NCBI GenBank assembly: GCA_024072375.1
Contig: CP099617.1
Coordinates: 1,654,001 to 1,718,000, forward strand
Reading direction: 5' to 3'
DNA from: Sphingomonadaceae bacterium OTU29LAMAA1
Lineage (GTDB): Bacteria > Pseudomonadota > Alphaproteobacteria > Sphingomonadales > Sphingomonadaceae
DNA: 64,000 nt
Part shown: positions 36,650-44,914 of the stretch, piece by piece
Layout: each line of letters starts with the position of its first letter
How positions within the stretch are numbered: position 1 is the first letter of the stretch
Translations under genes and position numbers: made by a program
The notes under the pieces: generated by a model
Seen by the model: the letters and a program-made list of their open reading frames with translations, nothing else
Database searches by the model: none
Told to the model about the DNA's origin: nothing

Positions 36650-37411
36650 ATGTTGCTCGAAGGCAAGACCGTGCTGGTCACCGGCGCGTCGGCCGGCATC
36701 GGCCGCGCCGTGGCGATCGGCTGCGCGAAGCACGGTGCGAACGTCGCGCTGAACTTCAGCCGCGACGTCGACGGCGCCAACGCCGCCGTCGCCGAGATCG
36801 AGGCGCTGGGCCGCAAGGGCATCGCGGTGCAGGGCGACGTGTCCGATCCTGCCACCGCGACCGATTTCGTCGGCAGGGCGGTGGCGGCGCTGGGCCGCGT
36901 CGACGTGTTCGTCAACAATGCCGGCATCTGCCCCTTCCACGCCTTTCTCGACATGCCGGTCGAGACGTTCGAGCGGACGATGAAGGTCAATCTGCACGGC
37001 GCCTATTTCATGGTTCAGGCGGCGGCGAACCAGATGGTGAAACAGGGCGACGGCGGCTCGATCATCGCAATGTCGTCGATCTCGGCGCTGGTCGGCGGCG
37101 AATACCAGACGCATTACACCCCGACCAAGGCGGGCCTGCATTCGCTGATGCAGTCCGTCGCGATCGCACTCGGCAAGCACGGCATCCGCTGCAACTCGCT
37201 GTTCCCCGGCACGATCCTGACCGACATCAACAAGGACGATCTCGCCGATCAGGGGAAGCGTTCGTACATGGAAGGGCGCATCCCGCTCGGTCGCCTGGGA
37301 CAGCCGGAGGACCTCGTCGGGCCGACCGTCTTCCTCGCGTCGGACCTGTCGCAATATGTCACCGGCGCTTCGCTGCTGGTCGACGGCGGCGCCTACGTGA
37401 ACCTGCAATAG
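36650..37411 (+). CDS. lra1: L-rhamnose 1-dehydrogenase (short-chain dehydrogenase), non-phosphorylated rhamnose pathway
   Basis: A 253-residue SDR enzyme: cofactor motif TGASAGIG (residues 10-17), NNAGI, catalytic Ser in SSIS and YTPTK. The segments NNAGICPFHAFLDMP, SSISALVGGEYQTHYTPTKAG and YVTGASLLVDGGAYVNLQ closely follow, from memory, the NAD(P)-dependent L-rhamnose dehydrogenases of Azotobacter and Sphingomonas. It would oxidise L-rhamnose to rhamnono-lactone in the cytoplasm, the first step of the oxidative pathway; the lactonase, dehydratase and later enzymes are not in the window. It follows the IclR gene by 18 bases with AGGAGA as ribosome-binding site. A related sugar such as L-fucose or L-lyxose could be a side substrate. 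Confidence 0.85.
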   Translation: MLLEGKTVLVTGASAGIGRAVAIGCAKHGANVALNFSRDVDGANAAVAEIEALGRKGIAVQGDVSDPATATDFVGRAVAALGRVDVFVNNAGICPFHAFLDMPVETFERTMKVNLHGAYFMVQAAANQMVKQGDGGSIIAMSSISALVGGEYQTHYTPTKAGLHSLMQSVAIALGKHGIRCNSLFPGTILTDINKDDLADQGKRSYMEGRIPLGRLGQPEDLVGPTVFLASDLSQYVTGASLLVDGGAYVNLQ

Positions 37412-37450
37412 GCAACATGGTGGTGCCGGCGCTCACCAAATCCCAGCCGT

Positions 37451-37531
37451 CACCCCGGACTCGTTCCGGGGTCCACCGTACCGCGAGGGAATCCCTCGCG
37501 GACGAGTGGATGCCGGAACAAGTCCGGCATG
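37451..37531. repeat. Mosaic of three consecutive palindromes
   Basis: Three short palindromes lie back to back in the gap between the SDR and GH28 genes: CCCCGGAC with TTCCGGGG (around 37453-37471), CCGCGAGGGA with TCCCTCGCGG (37481-37501), and ATGCCGGA with TCCGGCAT (37510-37530). This is the build of common alphaproteobacterial intergenic palindromic elements; related ones occur at 46503-46739. It may insulate or stabilise transcripts. Confidence 0.75.
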
Positions 37532-37550
37532 ACGAGTGTGCGTGGTGACG

Positions 37551-39083
37551 ATGCCGGTGACACGCAGGGACGTGGGGATCGCACTCGCCACCATCCTCCT
37601 CCCCTTTCCCGCTCACGCCGCGACGATGATCGACATCCGCGACCACGGCGCGAAGGGCGACGGCAAGGCGCTCGACTCCCCCGCGATCAACGCCGCCATC
37701 TCCGCCGCGGCATCGCGCCCGCAAGGCGGCACCGTCACCATCCCCGCCGGCCGCTACCGCTGCTACTCGATCCGCCTGCGCAGCCGCGTCACCATCGTGC
37801 TGGCCAAGGGCGCGGTGATCGAGGCCGCGACCGGCACGGGTTACGACCTGCCGGAAGACAACGGCGAGCAACTCTACCAGGACTTCGGCCACAGCCATTG
37901 GCGCAACAGCCTGATCTGGGGCGAGGATGTCGAGGACGTCGCGATCACCGGCCCCGGCCTGATTTACGGCCTCGGCCTCACCCGCGACGGCCCCGGCGCA
38001 CGCTGGAAGGCACAGACCGGCGAACGCCCGCTGTCGATGCGCCAGATGACCGCAGCGGAGATCGCGAAACTCGAACCCGACGCCACCCGCATGAACGGCC
38101 TCGGCAACAAGGCCATCGCGCTGAAGAACGGGCGTAACATCCGCCTGTCCGGCTTCACGATGCACCAATGCGGCCACTTCGCCATCCTCGCGACCGGCAC
38201 GCGGGGCCTGCACATCCACGACCTGTCGATCGATACCGATCGCGACGGCATCGACCTCGATTGCGTCGCCGACACGATTGTCGAACGCTGCCGGGTCAAC
38301 ACGCCCAATGACGACGCGATCGTTATCAAGAGCAGCTTCGCCCTCGGCCGCGCCATCCCGGCGGAAAATGTCGTCGTGCGTCACTGCGCGGTCAGCGGCT
38401 ACGACCTCGGCACGATGCTCGACGGCACCGGCCGCACGACGCAAATCCTCGCCCCCGATCGCGACCGCCCCACCGGGCGCATCAAGCTCGGCACCGAGAG
38501 CAACGGCGGCTATCGCAACATCCTTATCGAGGATTGCACCTTCCACCATTGCCGCGGCCTCGCGCTGGAGACGGTCGATGGCGGCGTCATGGAGAACGTC
38601 GTCGCGCGCCGGCTGACGATGCGCGACATCACCACCGCGCCCCTGTTCCTGCGCATCGGCGACCGCCGCCGCGGCCCCGCCGGCACCGGTGTTGGGGCGA
38701 TCCGGGGCGTGCTGATCGAACAGGTCGACGCCAGCGGCATCGATCATCGCTTCGCCGCCATCATCGCCGGCCTGCCCGATCGCCCCGTCGAGAACGTCCG
38801 CCTCAAGGACATAAGCCTCACCTACGCCGGCGGCGGCACCGCCGCGGACGCCGCCCGCCGGCCGGAGGAACTCGCCACGGCATACCCTGAACCGAGCATG
38901 TTCGGCGTCACCCCGGCGTGGGGCCTGTGGGTCCGTCACGCGCGCGGACTGGTGATCGTCGGCCTGACGCTCGACACCGCCACGCCCGACGCCCGCCCGC
39001 CATTCCGGGTCGAGGATGCGACCGACCTGCGTGTCACGAACACACCACTCTGGCGCGCTTACCGTTTGACGGCGACCGGATAA
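37551..39083 (+). CDS. Glycoside hydrolase family 28-like beta-helix enzyme (pectin-active)
   Basis: A 510-residue exported beta-helix protein. The N-terminus MPVTRRDVGIALATILLPFP has a twin Arg followed by a hydrophobic stretch, compatible with Tat export. The mature part begins TMIDIRDHGAKGDGKALDSP, the pectate-lyase-3/GH28 opening. NTPNDDAIVIKSS carries the acidic residues and GRIKLGTESNGGYRN the Arg/Lys subsite motif of GH28; the usual HG pair is replaced by SGYDLGTML, so it belongs to a divergent branch. It probably removes galacturonic acid or other residues from rhamnogalacturonan fragments. I used ATG 37551; an upstream GTG at 37536 would add five residues before the signal. Confidence 0.8.
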   Translation: MPVTRRDVGIALATILLPFPAHAATMIDIRDHGAKGDGKALDSPAINAAISAAASRPQGGTVTIPAGRYRCYSIRLRSRVTIVLAKGAVIEAATGTGYDLPEDNGEQLYQDFGHSHWRNSLIWGEDVEDVAITGPGLIYGLGLTRDGPGARWKAQTGERPLSMRQMTAAEIAKLEPDATRMNGLGNKAIALKNGRNIRLSGFTMHQCGHFAILATGTRGLHIHDLSIDTDRDGIDLDCVADTIVERCRVNTPNDDAIVIKSSFALGRAIPAENVVVRHCAVSGYDLGTMLDGTGRTTQILAPDRDRPTGRIKLGTESNGGYRNILIEDCTFHHCRGLALETVDGGVMENVVARRLTMRDITTAPLFLRIGDRRRGPAGTGVGAIRGVLIEQVDASGIDHRFAAIIAGLPDRPVENVRLKDISLTYAGGGTAADAARRPEELATAYPEPSMFGVTPAWGLWVRHARGLVIVGLTLDTATPDARPPFRVEDATDLRVTNTPLWRAYRLTATG

Positions 39084-39135
39084 CGGCTTACCAAATCCTA
39101 CATACCAATTCCATATAATGGTCTGGAGGGGTTTC

Positions 39136-39450
39136 GTGTCGATCCACGCATTCAAGATGCAGCTGAAGCCCGGCGTCATCGACGAATATCGCCGCCGCCA
39201 CGACGAAATCTGGCCCGAACTGTCGACGCTGCTCACCGACAGCGGCATCCATGACTATTCGATCTTCCTCGACGAAGTCACGCTGTCGCTGTTCGCGGTG
39301 CTCAAGCTGGCCGAGGACAACGACCGCGACGCGCTGCCCGACCATCCGGTGATGAAGCGCTGGTGGGATTACATGGCCCCGCTGATGGAGGTCGAGCCGG
39401 ACAACCGCCCGGTCGAAACCCCGTTGCCGATGATCTTCCACCATGATTAA
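39136..39450 (+). CDS. rhaM: L-rhamnose mutarotase
   Basis: A 104-residue cytoplasmic enzyme that interconverts alpha and beta anomers of L-rhamnose. Length and key residues agree with E. coli RhaM: Tyr18 and His22 in EYRRRHDEIWPEL, Tyr41 in HDYSIFLD, paired Trp76-Trp77 in KRWWDYM, and the PDNRPVETPL C-terminal region. I chose GTG 39136: GGAGGGG at 39123-39129 is at proper distance, and the length becomes exactly 104. ATG 39118 would overlap that site. The gene overlaps the GH35 start by eight bases. It feeds the rhamnose dehydrogenase encoded upstream. Confidence 0.9.
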   Translation: MSIHAFKMQLKPGVIDEYRRRHDEIWPELSTLLTDSGIHDYSIFLDEVTLSLFAVLKLAEDNDRDALPDHPVMKRWWDYMAPLMEVEPDNRPVETPLPMIFHHD

Positions 39451-42427
39451 GCGCACTGCGGGCGGGATGCTCGCCTTCCTGCTCGCCACCACCGCGCACG
39501 CGCAGGTCGCCAAACCCACCGAAAACCTCGCCGCGCCGGTGAAAACCTTCGGCCGCGTTAGCTACGACGCGCGCTCGCTGATGATCGATGGGAAGCGCCA
39601 GGTGATCTGGTCCGCCGAATTCCATCCCTTTCGCCTACCCAGCCCCGACCTGTGGCGCGACGTCCTGCAAAAGCTGAAGGCGAGCGGCTTCAACACCGTC
39701 GCGATCTACTTCGACTGGGGCTATCACAGCCCGAAACAGGGTGTGTACGACTTCACCGGCATCCGCGACATGGACCGCGTCCTGCGCGAGGCGGCGGAAG
39801 AGGGCCTGTACGTCATTACCCGCGCCGGCCCGTACGTGAACGCGGAGCTGTCGCGCGGCGGCTTCCCCGGATGGCTGGTCAACCAGCGCGGCCGCGCCCG
39901 CACCGACGATCCCGCCTATATGGCGGCGGCCGACGAATGGCTGACCCGGATCGACGCGATCATCGCCCGCCACCAGATCAACAATGGTGGGACGGTCATC
40001 CTCCACCAGATCGAGAACGAGCTGGCCCTCACCACCCCGGCGCAGCGCCGTTACATGGACCACCTTTACGCCAAGGCGCGCGGCGACGGCATCACCGTGC
40101 CGCTGTTCCACAACGATCAGGGCCGCAACGGCTATTGGGTGCCAGAGAGCAGCAAGGTCGAGAACGTCGTCCACGGCCCCAACGACCTCTACGCCTTCGA
40201 CGGCTATCCCGGCGGCACCTGCACCGTGGCTGGCAAGCCGACGCGCGGATCGGCCGCACCCGACTGGGGTTATTACGGCCCCGGCGGCGCCAAGGGCGGC
40301 GCCTCGGCCTCGCCGGACACGCCCGCATTCCTCGCCGAATTCGGCGGCGGCTGGTTCGATTACTGGGGATCGAACGGCGGCTACGAATGCAACGCGATCC
40401 AGCGCGGCAAGCGTTTCCAGCGCGTATTCTACGGCACCAATCTCGCCAACGGCATCGACATCCAGAGCGTCTACATGGGATATGGCGGCACCAGCTGGGG
40501 CTGGCTCCCGGCCCCGGTGGTGTTCACCAGCTACGATTACGGCTCCGCGATCTCGGAACCGCGTGAGCTGCGCGCGAAGGCGGAGGAGATGAAGCAACTG
40601 GGCGGCCTGATCGCCACCGTCCCCGACCTCGCCGGCATGGTCCCGGCGGGCGAGCCGGTCGTGTCGTCGCCCAACGTACAGGTCTATCACGATAAAAGCC
40701 CGGAGACCGACGCGCGCTTCCTGATGGTGACGCACAAGCCGTCGAACGGCAGCACCGACGATCGCTTCACGATCACCGCCGACCTGCCCGACGGCCGCTA
40801 CACCTTCCCTGCCGCCGAGCCGATGCGCCTCAACGGCTTCGACGCCAAGTGGCTGGTCGCGGGTGTGAATGTCGGCAAGCAGCGGCTGGTCTATTCGACG
40901 TCCGAGCTACAGGCGGCGCTGTCCGCCGACGGCAACGACCTGATGCTGCTCTACGGCCGCGCCGGCGAAAACGGCGAGACGGTGCTGCGCTACGCCTCCG
41001 CTCCACAGGTCCGCGTGCTCGAAGGACAGGCGACCAGCCAGTTCGACGCAGCGAAGGGCGACCTGCGCCTCAACTACCCGCACCAGGGCCGCGCCGTCGT
41101 GCGGATCGAGGGCGGCGGCCGTCCGCCGCTGACGCTGATCCTCGCCGACGAGGCTGAGGCAGTCCGCTACTGGCGACAAGGTCCCGCCCTCGTCCGCGGC
41201 CCGGCGCTCGTCCGTAGCGTGACGGCGAAGGGCGGCACGTTGACGCTCACCGGCGACACGCGCGAAAACACCCCGCTCGAGCTCTGGGCACCGGCAGCGA
41301 TCAGGTCGGTCCGCTGGAACGGCACCGCCGTCGTCACCAGAACCACGCCGATCGGCAGCCGTATCTCCACCCGCCCGCTTGCCGGCCCCGCCGCCGTCAC
41401 GTTGCCATCGCTGACGTGGCGTGCCGCCTACGGCTCGCCCGAGACGCAGCCCGGCTTCGACGACAGCACATGGCAAGCGGCCGAGGGCAAGCCCTACGCC
41501 AGCATCACCGCGCGTCCCGATGGCCAGCCCAATCTGTCGATGGACGCCTACGGCTTCCACGACGGCGACGTCTGGTATCGCGGCCGCTTCACCGGCACGC
41601 CCGACGCGAAGCAGATCGCGCTCTACTACGGCGCAGGCGGCTCCGGTATGGTGCAGGTATGGGTTGATGGCCAGTTCGTCGGCCAGCACGAGCTGCCCGG
41701 CGGCCTCCCCCGCCCGATCACCACCGGCACCGCCCGCTTCGACCTGCCCGCCAGCGTCCAGGGTGGCGGCGAGCATGTCGTCAGCATCATGGTCCGCAAC
41801 AACGGCCACAACTGGGATCTCGACAGCGACGACGCGCACAAGGAAGCGCGCGGGCTGATCTCCGCGTCGATCGAAGCCCCCGGCGGCCGCAGCTTCGCCG
41901 TGCCTATTGCATGGAAGATTCAGGGCAAGCAGGGCGGCGAGGATCTGCCCGATCCTGCCCGCGGCGTCGCCAACAACGGCGGCCAGTTCGGCGAACGCAA
42001 TGGCTGGCACCTGCCCGGCTTCGACGACGCCAAGTGGCAGGCCGCACCTGCCAGCGTGCAGCCGGGGACGACATGGTATCGCACCCGCTTCGACCTCGCG
42101 CTGCCCAAGGGTCAGGACACGACGGTCGCCGTCGCGTTCGGCGATACGACGACACCGCGTTCCGTCGCCAGATACCGCGCATTGCTGTTCGTCAACGGCT
42201 GGAACATGGGCCAGTTCATCGCCCATGTCGGTCCGCAGCGCGTCTTCCCGATCCCGGAAGGCATCCTCAACCACCATGGCGCGAACACCATCGCGCTGGC
42301 GGTCACCTCCGACGGCGCACCCGGCGACGTACTGGAGCCGGTCAGGCTGGTCGAGATGCGCTCGGTCAAGGGCGGCCTGCCGGTGACGATGGTCGCCGCG
42401 CCGCAAAGCCCGGCGCCGCCGAAATGA
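39443..42427 (+). CDS. Exported beta-galactosidase, glycoside hydrolase family 35
   Basis: A 994-residue secreted or periplasmic enzyme: signal peptide 1-20 (cleavage at AHAQ), then a GH35 barrel with IWSAEFHPFRLPSPDLWRDV, GFNTVAIYFDWGYHSP, RAGPYVNAELSRGGFPGWL, the acid/base Glu in ILHQIENEL and the nucleophile Glu in FLAEFGGGWFDYWG. The second half holds beta-sandwich domains typical of large GH35 enzymes (GRFTGTPDAKQIALYYGAGG and a late AFGDTTTPRSVARYRALLFV). It should remove terminal beta-galactose from galactan or arabinogalactan side chains of pectin, working with the GH53 galactanase whose gene overlaps it by four bases. Its start lies inside the rhaM end. Confidence 0.92.
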   Translation: MIKRTAGGMLAFLLATTAHAQVAKPTENLAAPVKTFGRVSYDARSLMIDGKRQVIWSAEFHPFRLPSPDLWRDVLQKLKASGFNTVAIYFDWGYHSPKQGVYDFTGIRDMDRVLREAAEEGLYVITRAGPYVNAELSRGGFPGWLVNQRGRARTDDPAYMAAADEWLTRIDAIIARHQINNGGTVILHQIENELALTTPAQRRYMDHLYAKARGDGITVPLFHNDQGRNGYWVPESSKVENVVHGPNDLYAFDGYPGGTCTVAGKPTRGSAAPDWGYYGPGGAKGGASASPDTPAFLAEFGGGWFDYWGSNGGYECNAIQRGKRFQRVFYGTNLANGIDIQSVYMGYGGTSWGWLPAPVVFTSYDYGSAISEPRELRAKAEEMKQLGGLIATVPDLAGMVPAGEPVVSSPNVQVYHDKSPETDARFLMVTHKPSNGSTDDRFTITADLPDGRYTFPAAEPMRLNGFDAKWLVAGVNVGKQRLVYSTSELQAALSADGNDLMLLYGRAGENGETVLRYASAPQVRVLEGQATSQFDAAKGDLRLNYPHQGRAVVRIEGGGRPPLTLILADEAEAVRYWRQGPALVRGPALVRSVTAKGGTLTLTGDTRENTPLELWAPAAIRSVRWNGTAVVTRTTPIGSRISTRPLAGPAAVTLPSLTWRAAYGSPETQPGFDDSTWQAAEGKPYASITARPDGQPNLSMDAYGFHDGDVWYRGRFTGTPDAKQIALYYGAGGSGMVQVWVDGQFVGQHELPGGLPRPITTGTARFDLPASVQGGGEHVVSIMVRNNGHNWDLDSDDAHKEARGLISASIEAPGGRSFAVPIAWKIQGKQGGEDLPDPARGVANNGGQFGERNGWHLPGFDDAKWQAAPASVQPGTTWYRTRFDLALPKGQDTTVAVAFGDTTTPRSVARYRALLFVNGWNMGQFIAHVGPQRVFPIPEGILNHHGANTIALAVTSDGAPGDVLEPVRLVEMRSVKGGLPVTMVAAPQSPAPPK

Positions 42428-43635
42428 CCGCGATCACGCGCCGCACGCTCGGGCTCGGGGTCGCCGCCGCCGGTGTCGCTGGCCTTGCCCCCGCACGCGC
42501 CGCCGCGACCCGCCCGTGGCCCTATCTGCTCGGCGCGGACGTATCGTGGCTGCCCGAGGACGAGGCCGCCGGCGCGACCTATTTCGCCGATGGCAAACAG
42601 CGCGATCCGCTCACGATCCTGCGCGATGCCGGCTTCAACGCGATCAAGCTGCGCCTGTTCGTCGATCCGGCCAACGGCTATTCGAAGGGCAAGCCCGGCG
42701 GCCCGTGGTGCGACATCGCACAGACGGTCGCGTTCGGTCGCCGCATCAAGCAGGCCGGCTTCCACTTCTCGCTGACGCTGCACTATTCCGACACCTGGGC
42801 CGATCCGCAGCATCAGGACAAGCCCGCCGCCTGGGCGACGCTGCCCTTCGCGAAGCTGGTCGATGCCGTCCACCGCCACACCGTCGACGCGCTCACCGCG
42901 CTGAAGCGGGGCAACGCCTACCCCGACCTCGTCGTGATCGGCAACGAGACGACGTTCGGCATGCTGTGGCCCGACGGTCGCGTGCCGCTGACCATCCCGA
43001 CCGGCAATCCACAAACCGATGCGGTGCACATGAACGTACCCGGCGCGGGCGGCTACGACCGATTCGCGGCGCTGCTGAAGGCCGGGATCGCCGGCGCGCG
43101 GGAGAGCACGCCCGACGCGAAGGTCGCGGTCCACAACCATCTCGGCCGGCACTGGCCGATCGTCCGCCACTGGATGGACCAGTTGATCGAGCGTGGCGTC
43201 CGCTTCGACGCGACCGGCTTCTCCTGCTACCAGCAGGCGGCACAGGGCGATTGGCAGCGAACGTTCGACGGCTTCACCAAAGCCTATCCGGACCACGGCT
43301 TCCTCGCGCTCGAATATTCGTCGCGCAAGCGCTACGTCAACGACCTCGTCCATGCCCAGCCGAACGGCTGGGGCAGCTTCATCTGGGAACCGACGCGGCA
43401 TCAGGAGGCGATCTTTACCCGCGGCGGCATCAACGCCGGCGAAGGGCCGAAGCCCGACCTGCTCTCGCAAGGCATCAATGCGGCGGAAGCACCGGGCGCA
43501 GCACCCGCGCCCGCCGGCCCGAAGCCCCCGGAACACCACGGCGGCCGCTACGACGCCGATCCCGCCTTCCTCGACCTCTACCGACAGATGGGGCGCGATT
43601 ATGCCGCCACCCCGTTCAAGCCCAGGAGACACTAA
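42424..43635 (+). CDS. Arabinogalactan endo-beta-1,4-galactanase, GH53
   Basis: A 403-residue exported enzyme. The N-terminus TAITRRTLGLGVAAAGVAGL has a twin-Arg pattern for Tat export, with cleavage near ARAA (~residue 28). The GH53 barrel follows: LLGADVSWLPEDEAAGATYF, FNAIKLRLFVDP, SLTLHYSDTWADP, the acid/base Glu in VVIGNETTFGMLWPDG and the nucleophile Glu in FLALEYSSRKR, with GSFIWEPTRHQEAI. It cuts beta-1,4-galactan side chains of rhamnogalacturonan I internally. The C-terminal ~60 residues include a Pro/Ala-rich spacer. ATG overlaps the GH35 stop as ATGA; the next gene begins directly after its stop. Confidence 0.93.
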   Translation: MTAITRRTLGLGVAAAGVAGLAPARAAATRPWPYLLGADVSWLPEDEAAGATYFADGKQRDPLTILRDAGFNAIKLRLFVDPANGYSKGKPGGPWCDIAQTVAFGRRIKQAGFHFSLTLHYSDTWADPQHQDKPAAWATLPFAKLVDAVHRHTVDALTALKRGNAYPDLVVIGNETTFGMLWPDGRVPLTIPTGNPQTDAVHMNVPGAGGYDRFAALLKAGIAGARESTPDAKVAVHNHLGRHWPIVRHWMDQLIERGVRFDATGFSCYQQAAQGDWQRTFDGFTKAYPDHGFLALEYSSRKRYVNDLVHAQPNGWGSFIWEPTRHQEAIFTRGGINAGEGPKPDLLSQGINAAEAPGAAPAPAGPKPPEHHGGRYDADPAFLDLYRQMGRDYAATPFKPRRH

Positions 43636-44751
43636 TTGGCCGCCCTCACCCACGACATTCCCCGGCAGGAGGTCACCGCCGCCATCGCCAAGCTGATGGA
43701 CAACCTCGTCAACATCAAGGACGAGACCGGCGAGTTCCTGCTCCATCTGGAGGATGGCCGCATCATCGACACCAAGGGCTGGGCCGGCTGGGAATGGACC
43801 CACGGCGTCGGCCTGTTCGGCATGTGGCGCTATTACGAACAGACCGGCGACACGGCCGCGCTGGCGATCATCAAGCAATGGTTCGAGGATCGCTTCGCCG
43901 AGGGCACGCCGACCAAGAACATCAACACCGTCGCGCCGTTCATCACGCTCGCCTACCTCTACGAACACGAGCCGGACCCGCGCTACATCCCCTATCTCGA
44001 CACCTGGGCCGAATGGCTGATGGCGCCGGACGGCCTGCCCAAGACCGAAGAGGGCGGGTTCCAGCACATCGTCTACAACGACGAGAATCCGGGCGAGATG
44101 TGGGACGACACGCTGATGATGTCGGTGCTGCCGCTCGCCAAGATCGGCCTGCTGCTGAACCGCCCGCAGTACATCGAGGAGGCGAAGCGCCAGTTCCTCG
44201 TCCACATCAAGTATTTGTTCGACAAGAAGACCGGCCTGTGGTTCCACGGCTGGGACTTCAACGGCCGACACAATTTCGCCGAGGCGCTGTGGGCGCGCGG
44301 CAATTGCTGGGTGACGATCGCGATCCCCGAGATCATCGAGATCCTCGACCTGCCGCAGGGCGATGCGCTGCGCATGTTCCTGATCGACACGCTCGAGGCG
44401 CAGGTGAAGACCCTCGCCGAGACGCAGGATGCGGACACGGGCCTGTGGCACACGCTGATCATGGACCCGTCGAGCTACCTCGAAGCCTCGGCCACCGCCG
44501 GCTTCGCCTATGGCATCCTGAAGGGCGTGCGTAAGGGCTATCTGCCGCGCCATTACGAGGCGGTCGGCATCAAGGCGGTCCGCGGCGTCCTCGCCAACAT
44601 CGACGAGGCGGGCGAACTGAAACAGGTCAGCTTCGGCACCGCGATGGGTGACACGCAGCAATTCTACAAGGACATCGCCCTCACCTCGATGCCCTACGGC
44701 CAGAGCCTCGCGATGGTCGCCCTCGGCGAATTCCTGCGCACGTACATCTGA
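43636..44751 (+). CDS. Unsaturated rhamnogalacturonyl hydrolase, GH105 (YteR/YesR-like)
   Basis: A 371-residue cytoplasmic enzyme without signal peptide. GH105 features: WAGWEWTHGVGLFGMWRYYE, TVAPFITLAYLYEHEPDPRY, catalytic Asp in EMWDDTLMMSV, KTGLWFHGWDF, FAEALWARGNCW and the late SATAGFAYGILKGVRKGYL. It removes the unsaturated galacturonic acid end made by PL11 lyase, releasing 5-keto-4-deoxyuronate and rhamnose-containing products. The start is TTG 43636, right after the GH53 stop; AGGAGA at 43624-43629 is at proper distance and no better start exists. Being cytoplasmic, it requires uptake of unsaturated oligosaccharides across the inner membrane. Confidence 0.93.
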   Translation: MAALTHDIPRQEVTAAIAKLMDNLVNIKDETGEFLLHLEDGRIIDTKGWAGWEWTHGVGLFGMWRYYEQTGDTAALAIIKQWFEDRFAEGTPTKNINTVAPFITLAYLYEHEPDPRYIPYLDTWAEWLMAPDGLPKTEEGGFQHIVYNDENPGEMWDDTLMMSVLPLAKIGLLLNRPQYIEEAKRQFLVHIKYLFDKKTGLWFHGWDFNGRHNFAEALWARGNCWVTIAIPEIIEILDLPQGDALRMFLIDTLEAQVKTLAETQDADTGLWHTLIMDPSSYLEASATAGFAYGILKGVRKGYLPRHYEAVGIKAVRGVLANIDEAGELKQVSFGTAMGDTQQFYKDIALTSMPYGQSLAMVALGEFLRTYI

Positions 44752-44764
44752 CACGAACATAAGC

Positions 44765-44897
44765 CCCTCCCCTTCAGGGGAGGGCACCTCAATTTCTCCC
44801 CTCCCCTTCAGGGGAGGGGCTGGGGGTGGGGGATGTCTCACCGAGACCGACGCCCGCGGACAGGCCCCACCCCAACCCCTCCCCTGAAGAGGAGGGG
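44765..44897. repeat. Three related C/G-tract palindromes between GH105 and symporter genes
   Basis: CCCTCCCC-TTCA-GGGGAGGG at 44765-44784, CCCCTCCCC with GGGGAGGGG at 44798-44819, and CCCCTCCCC with GGAGGGG at 44876-44897 fill most of the 163-base gap. They look like copies of one small mobile palindrome; the third is close to the symporter ribosome-binding site. They could act as terminators or mRNA-stabilising stems. Confidence 0.75.
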
Positions 44898-44914
44898 CTA
44901 ACAGGACACAGCAC

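Noticed and set aside
39066..39119. TTGACG at 39066 and TATAAT at 39114 as an own promoter for rhaM
   Set aside because: The two boxes are 42 bases apart, and a start from the TATAAT box would remove much of the rhaM ribosome-binding site; read-through from GH28 is simpler.
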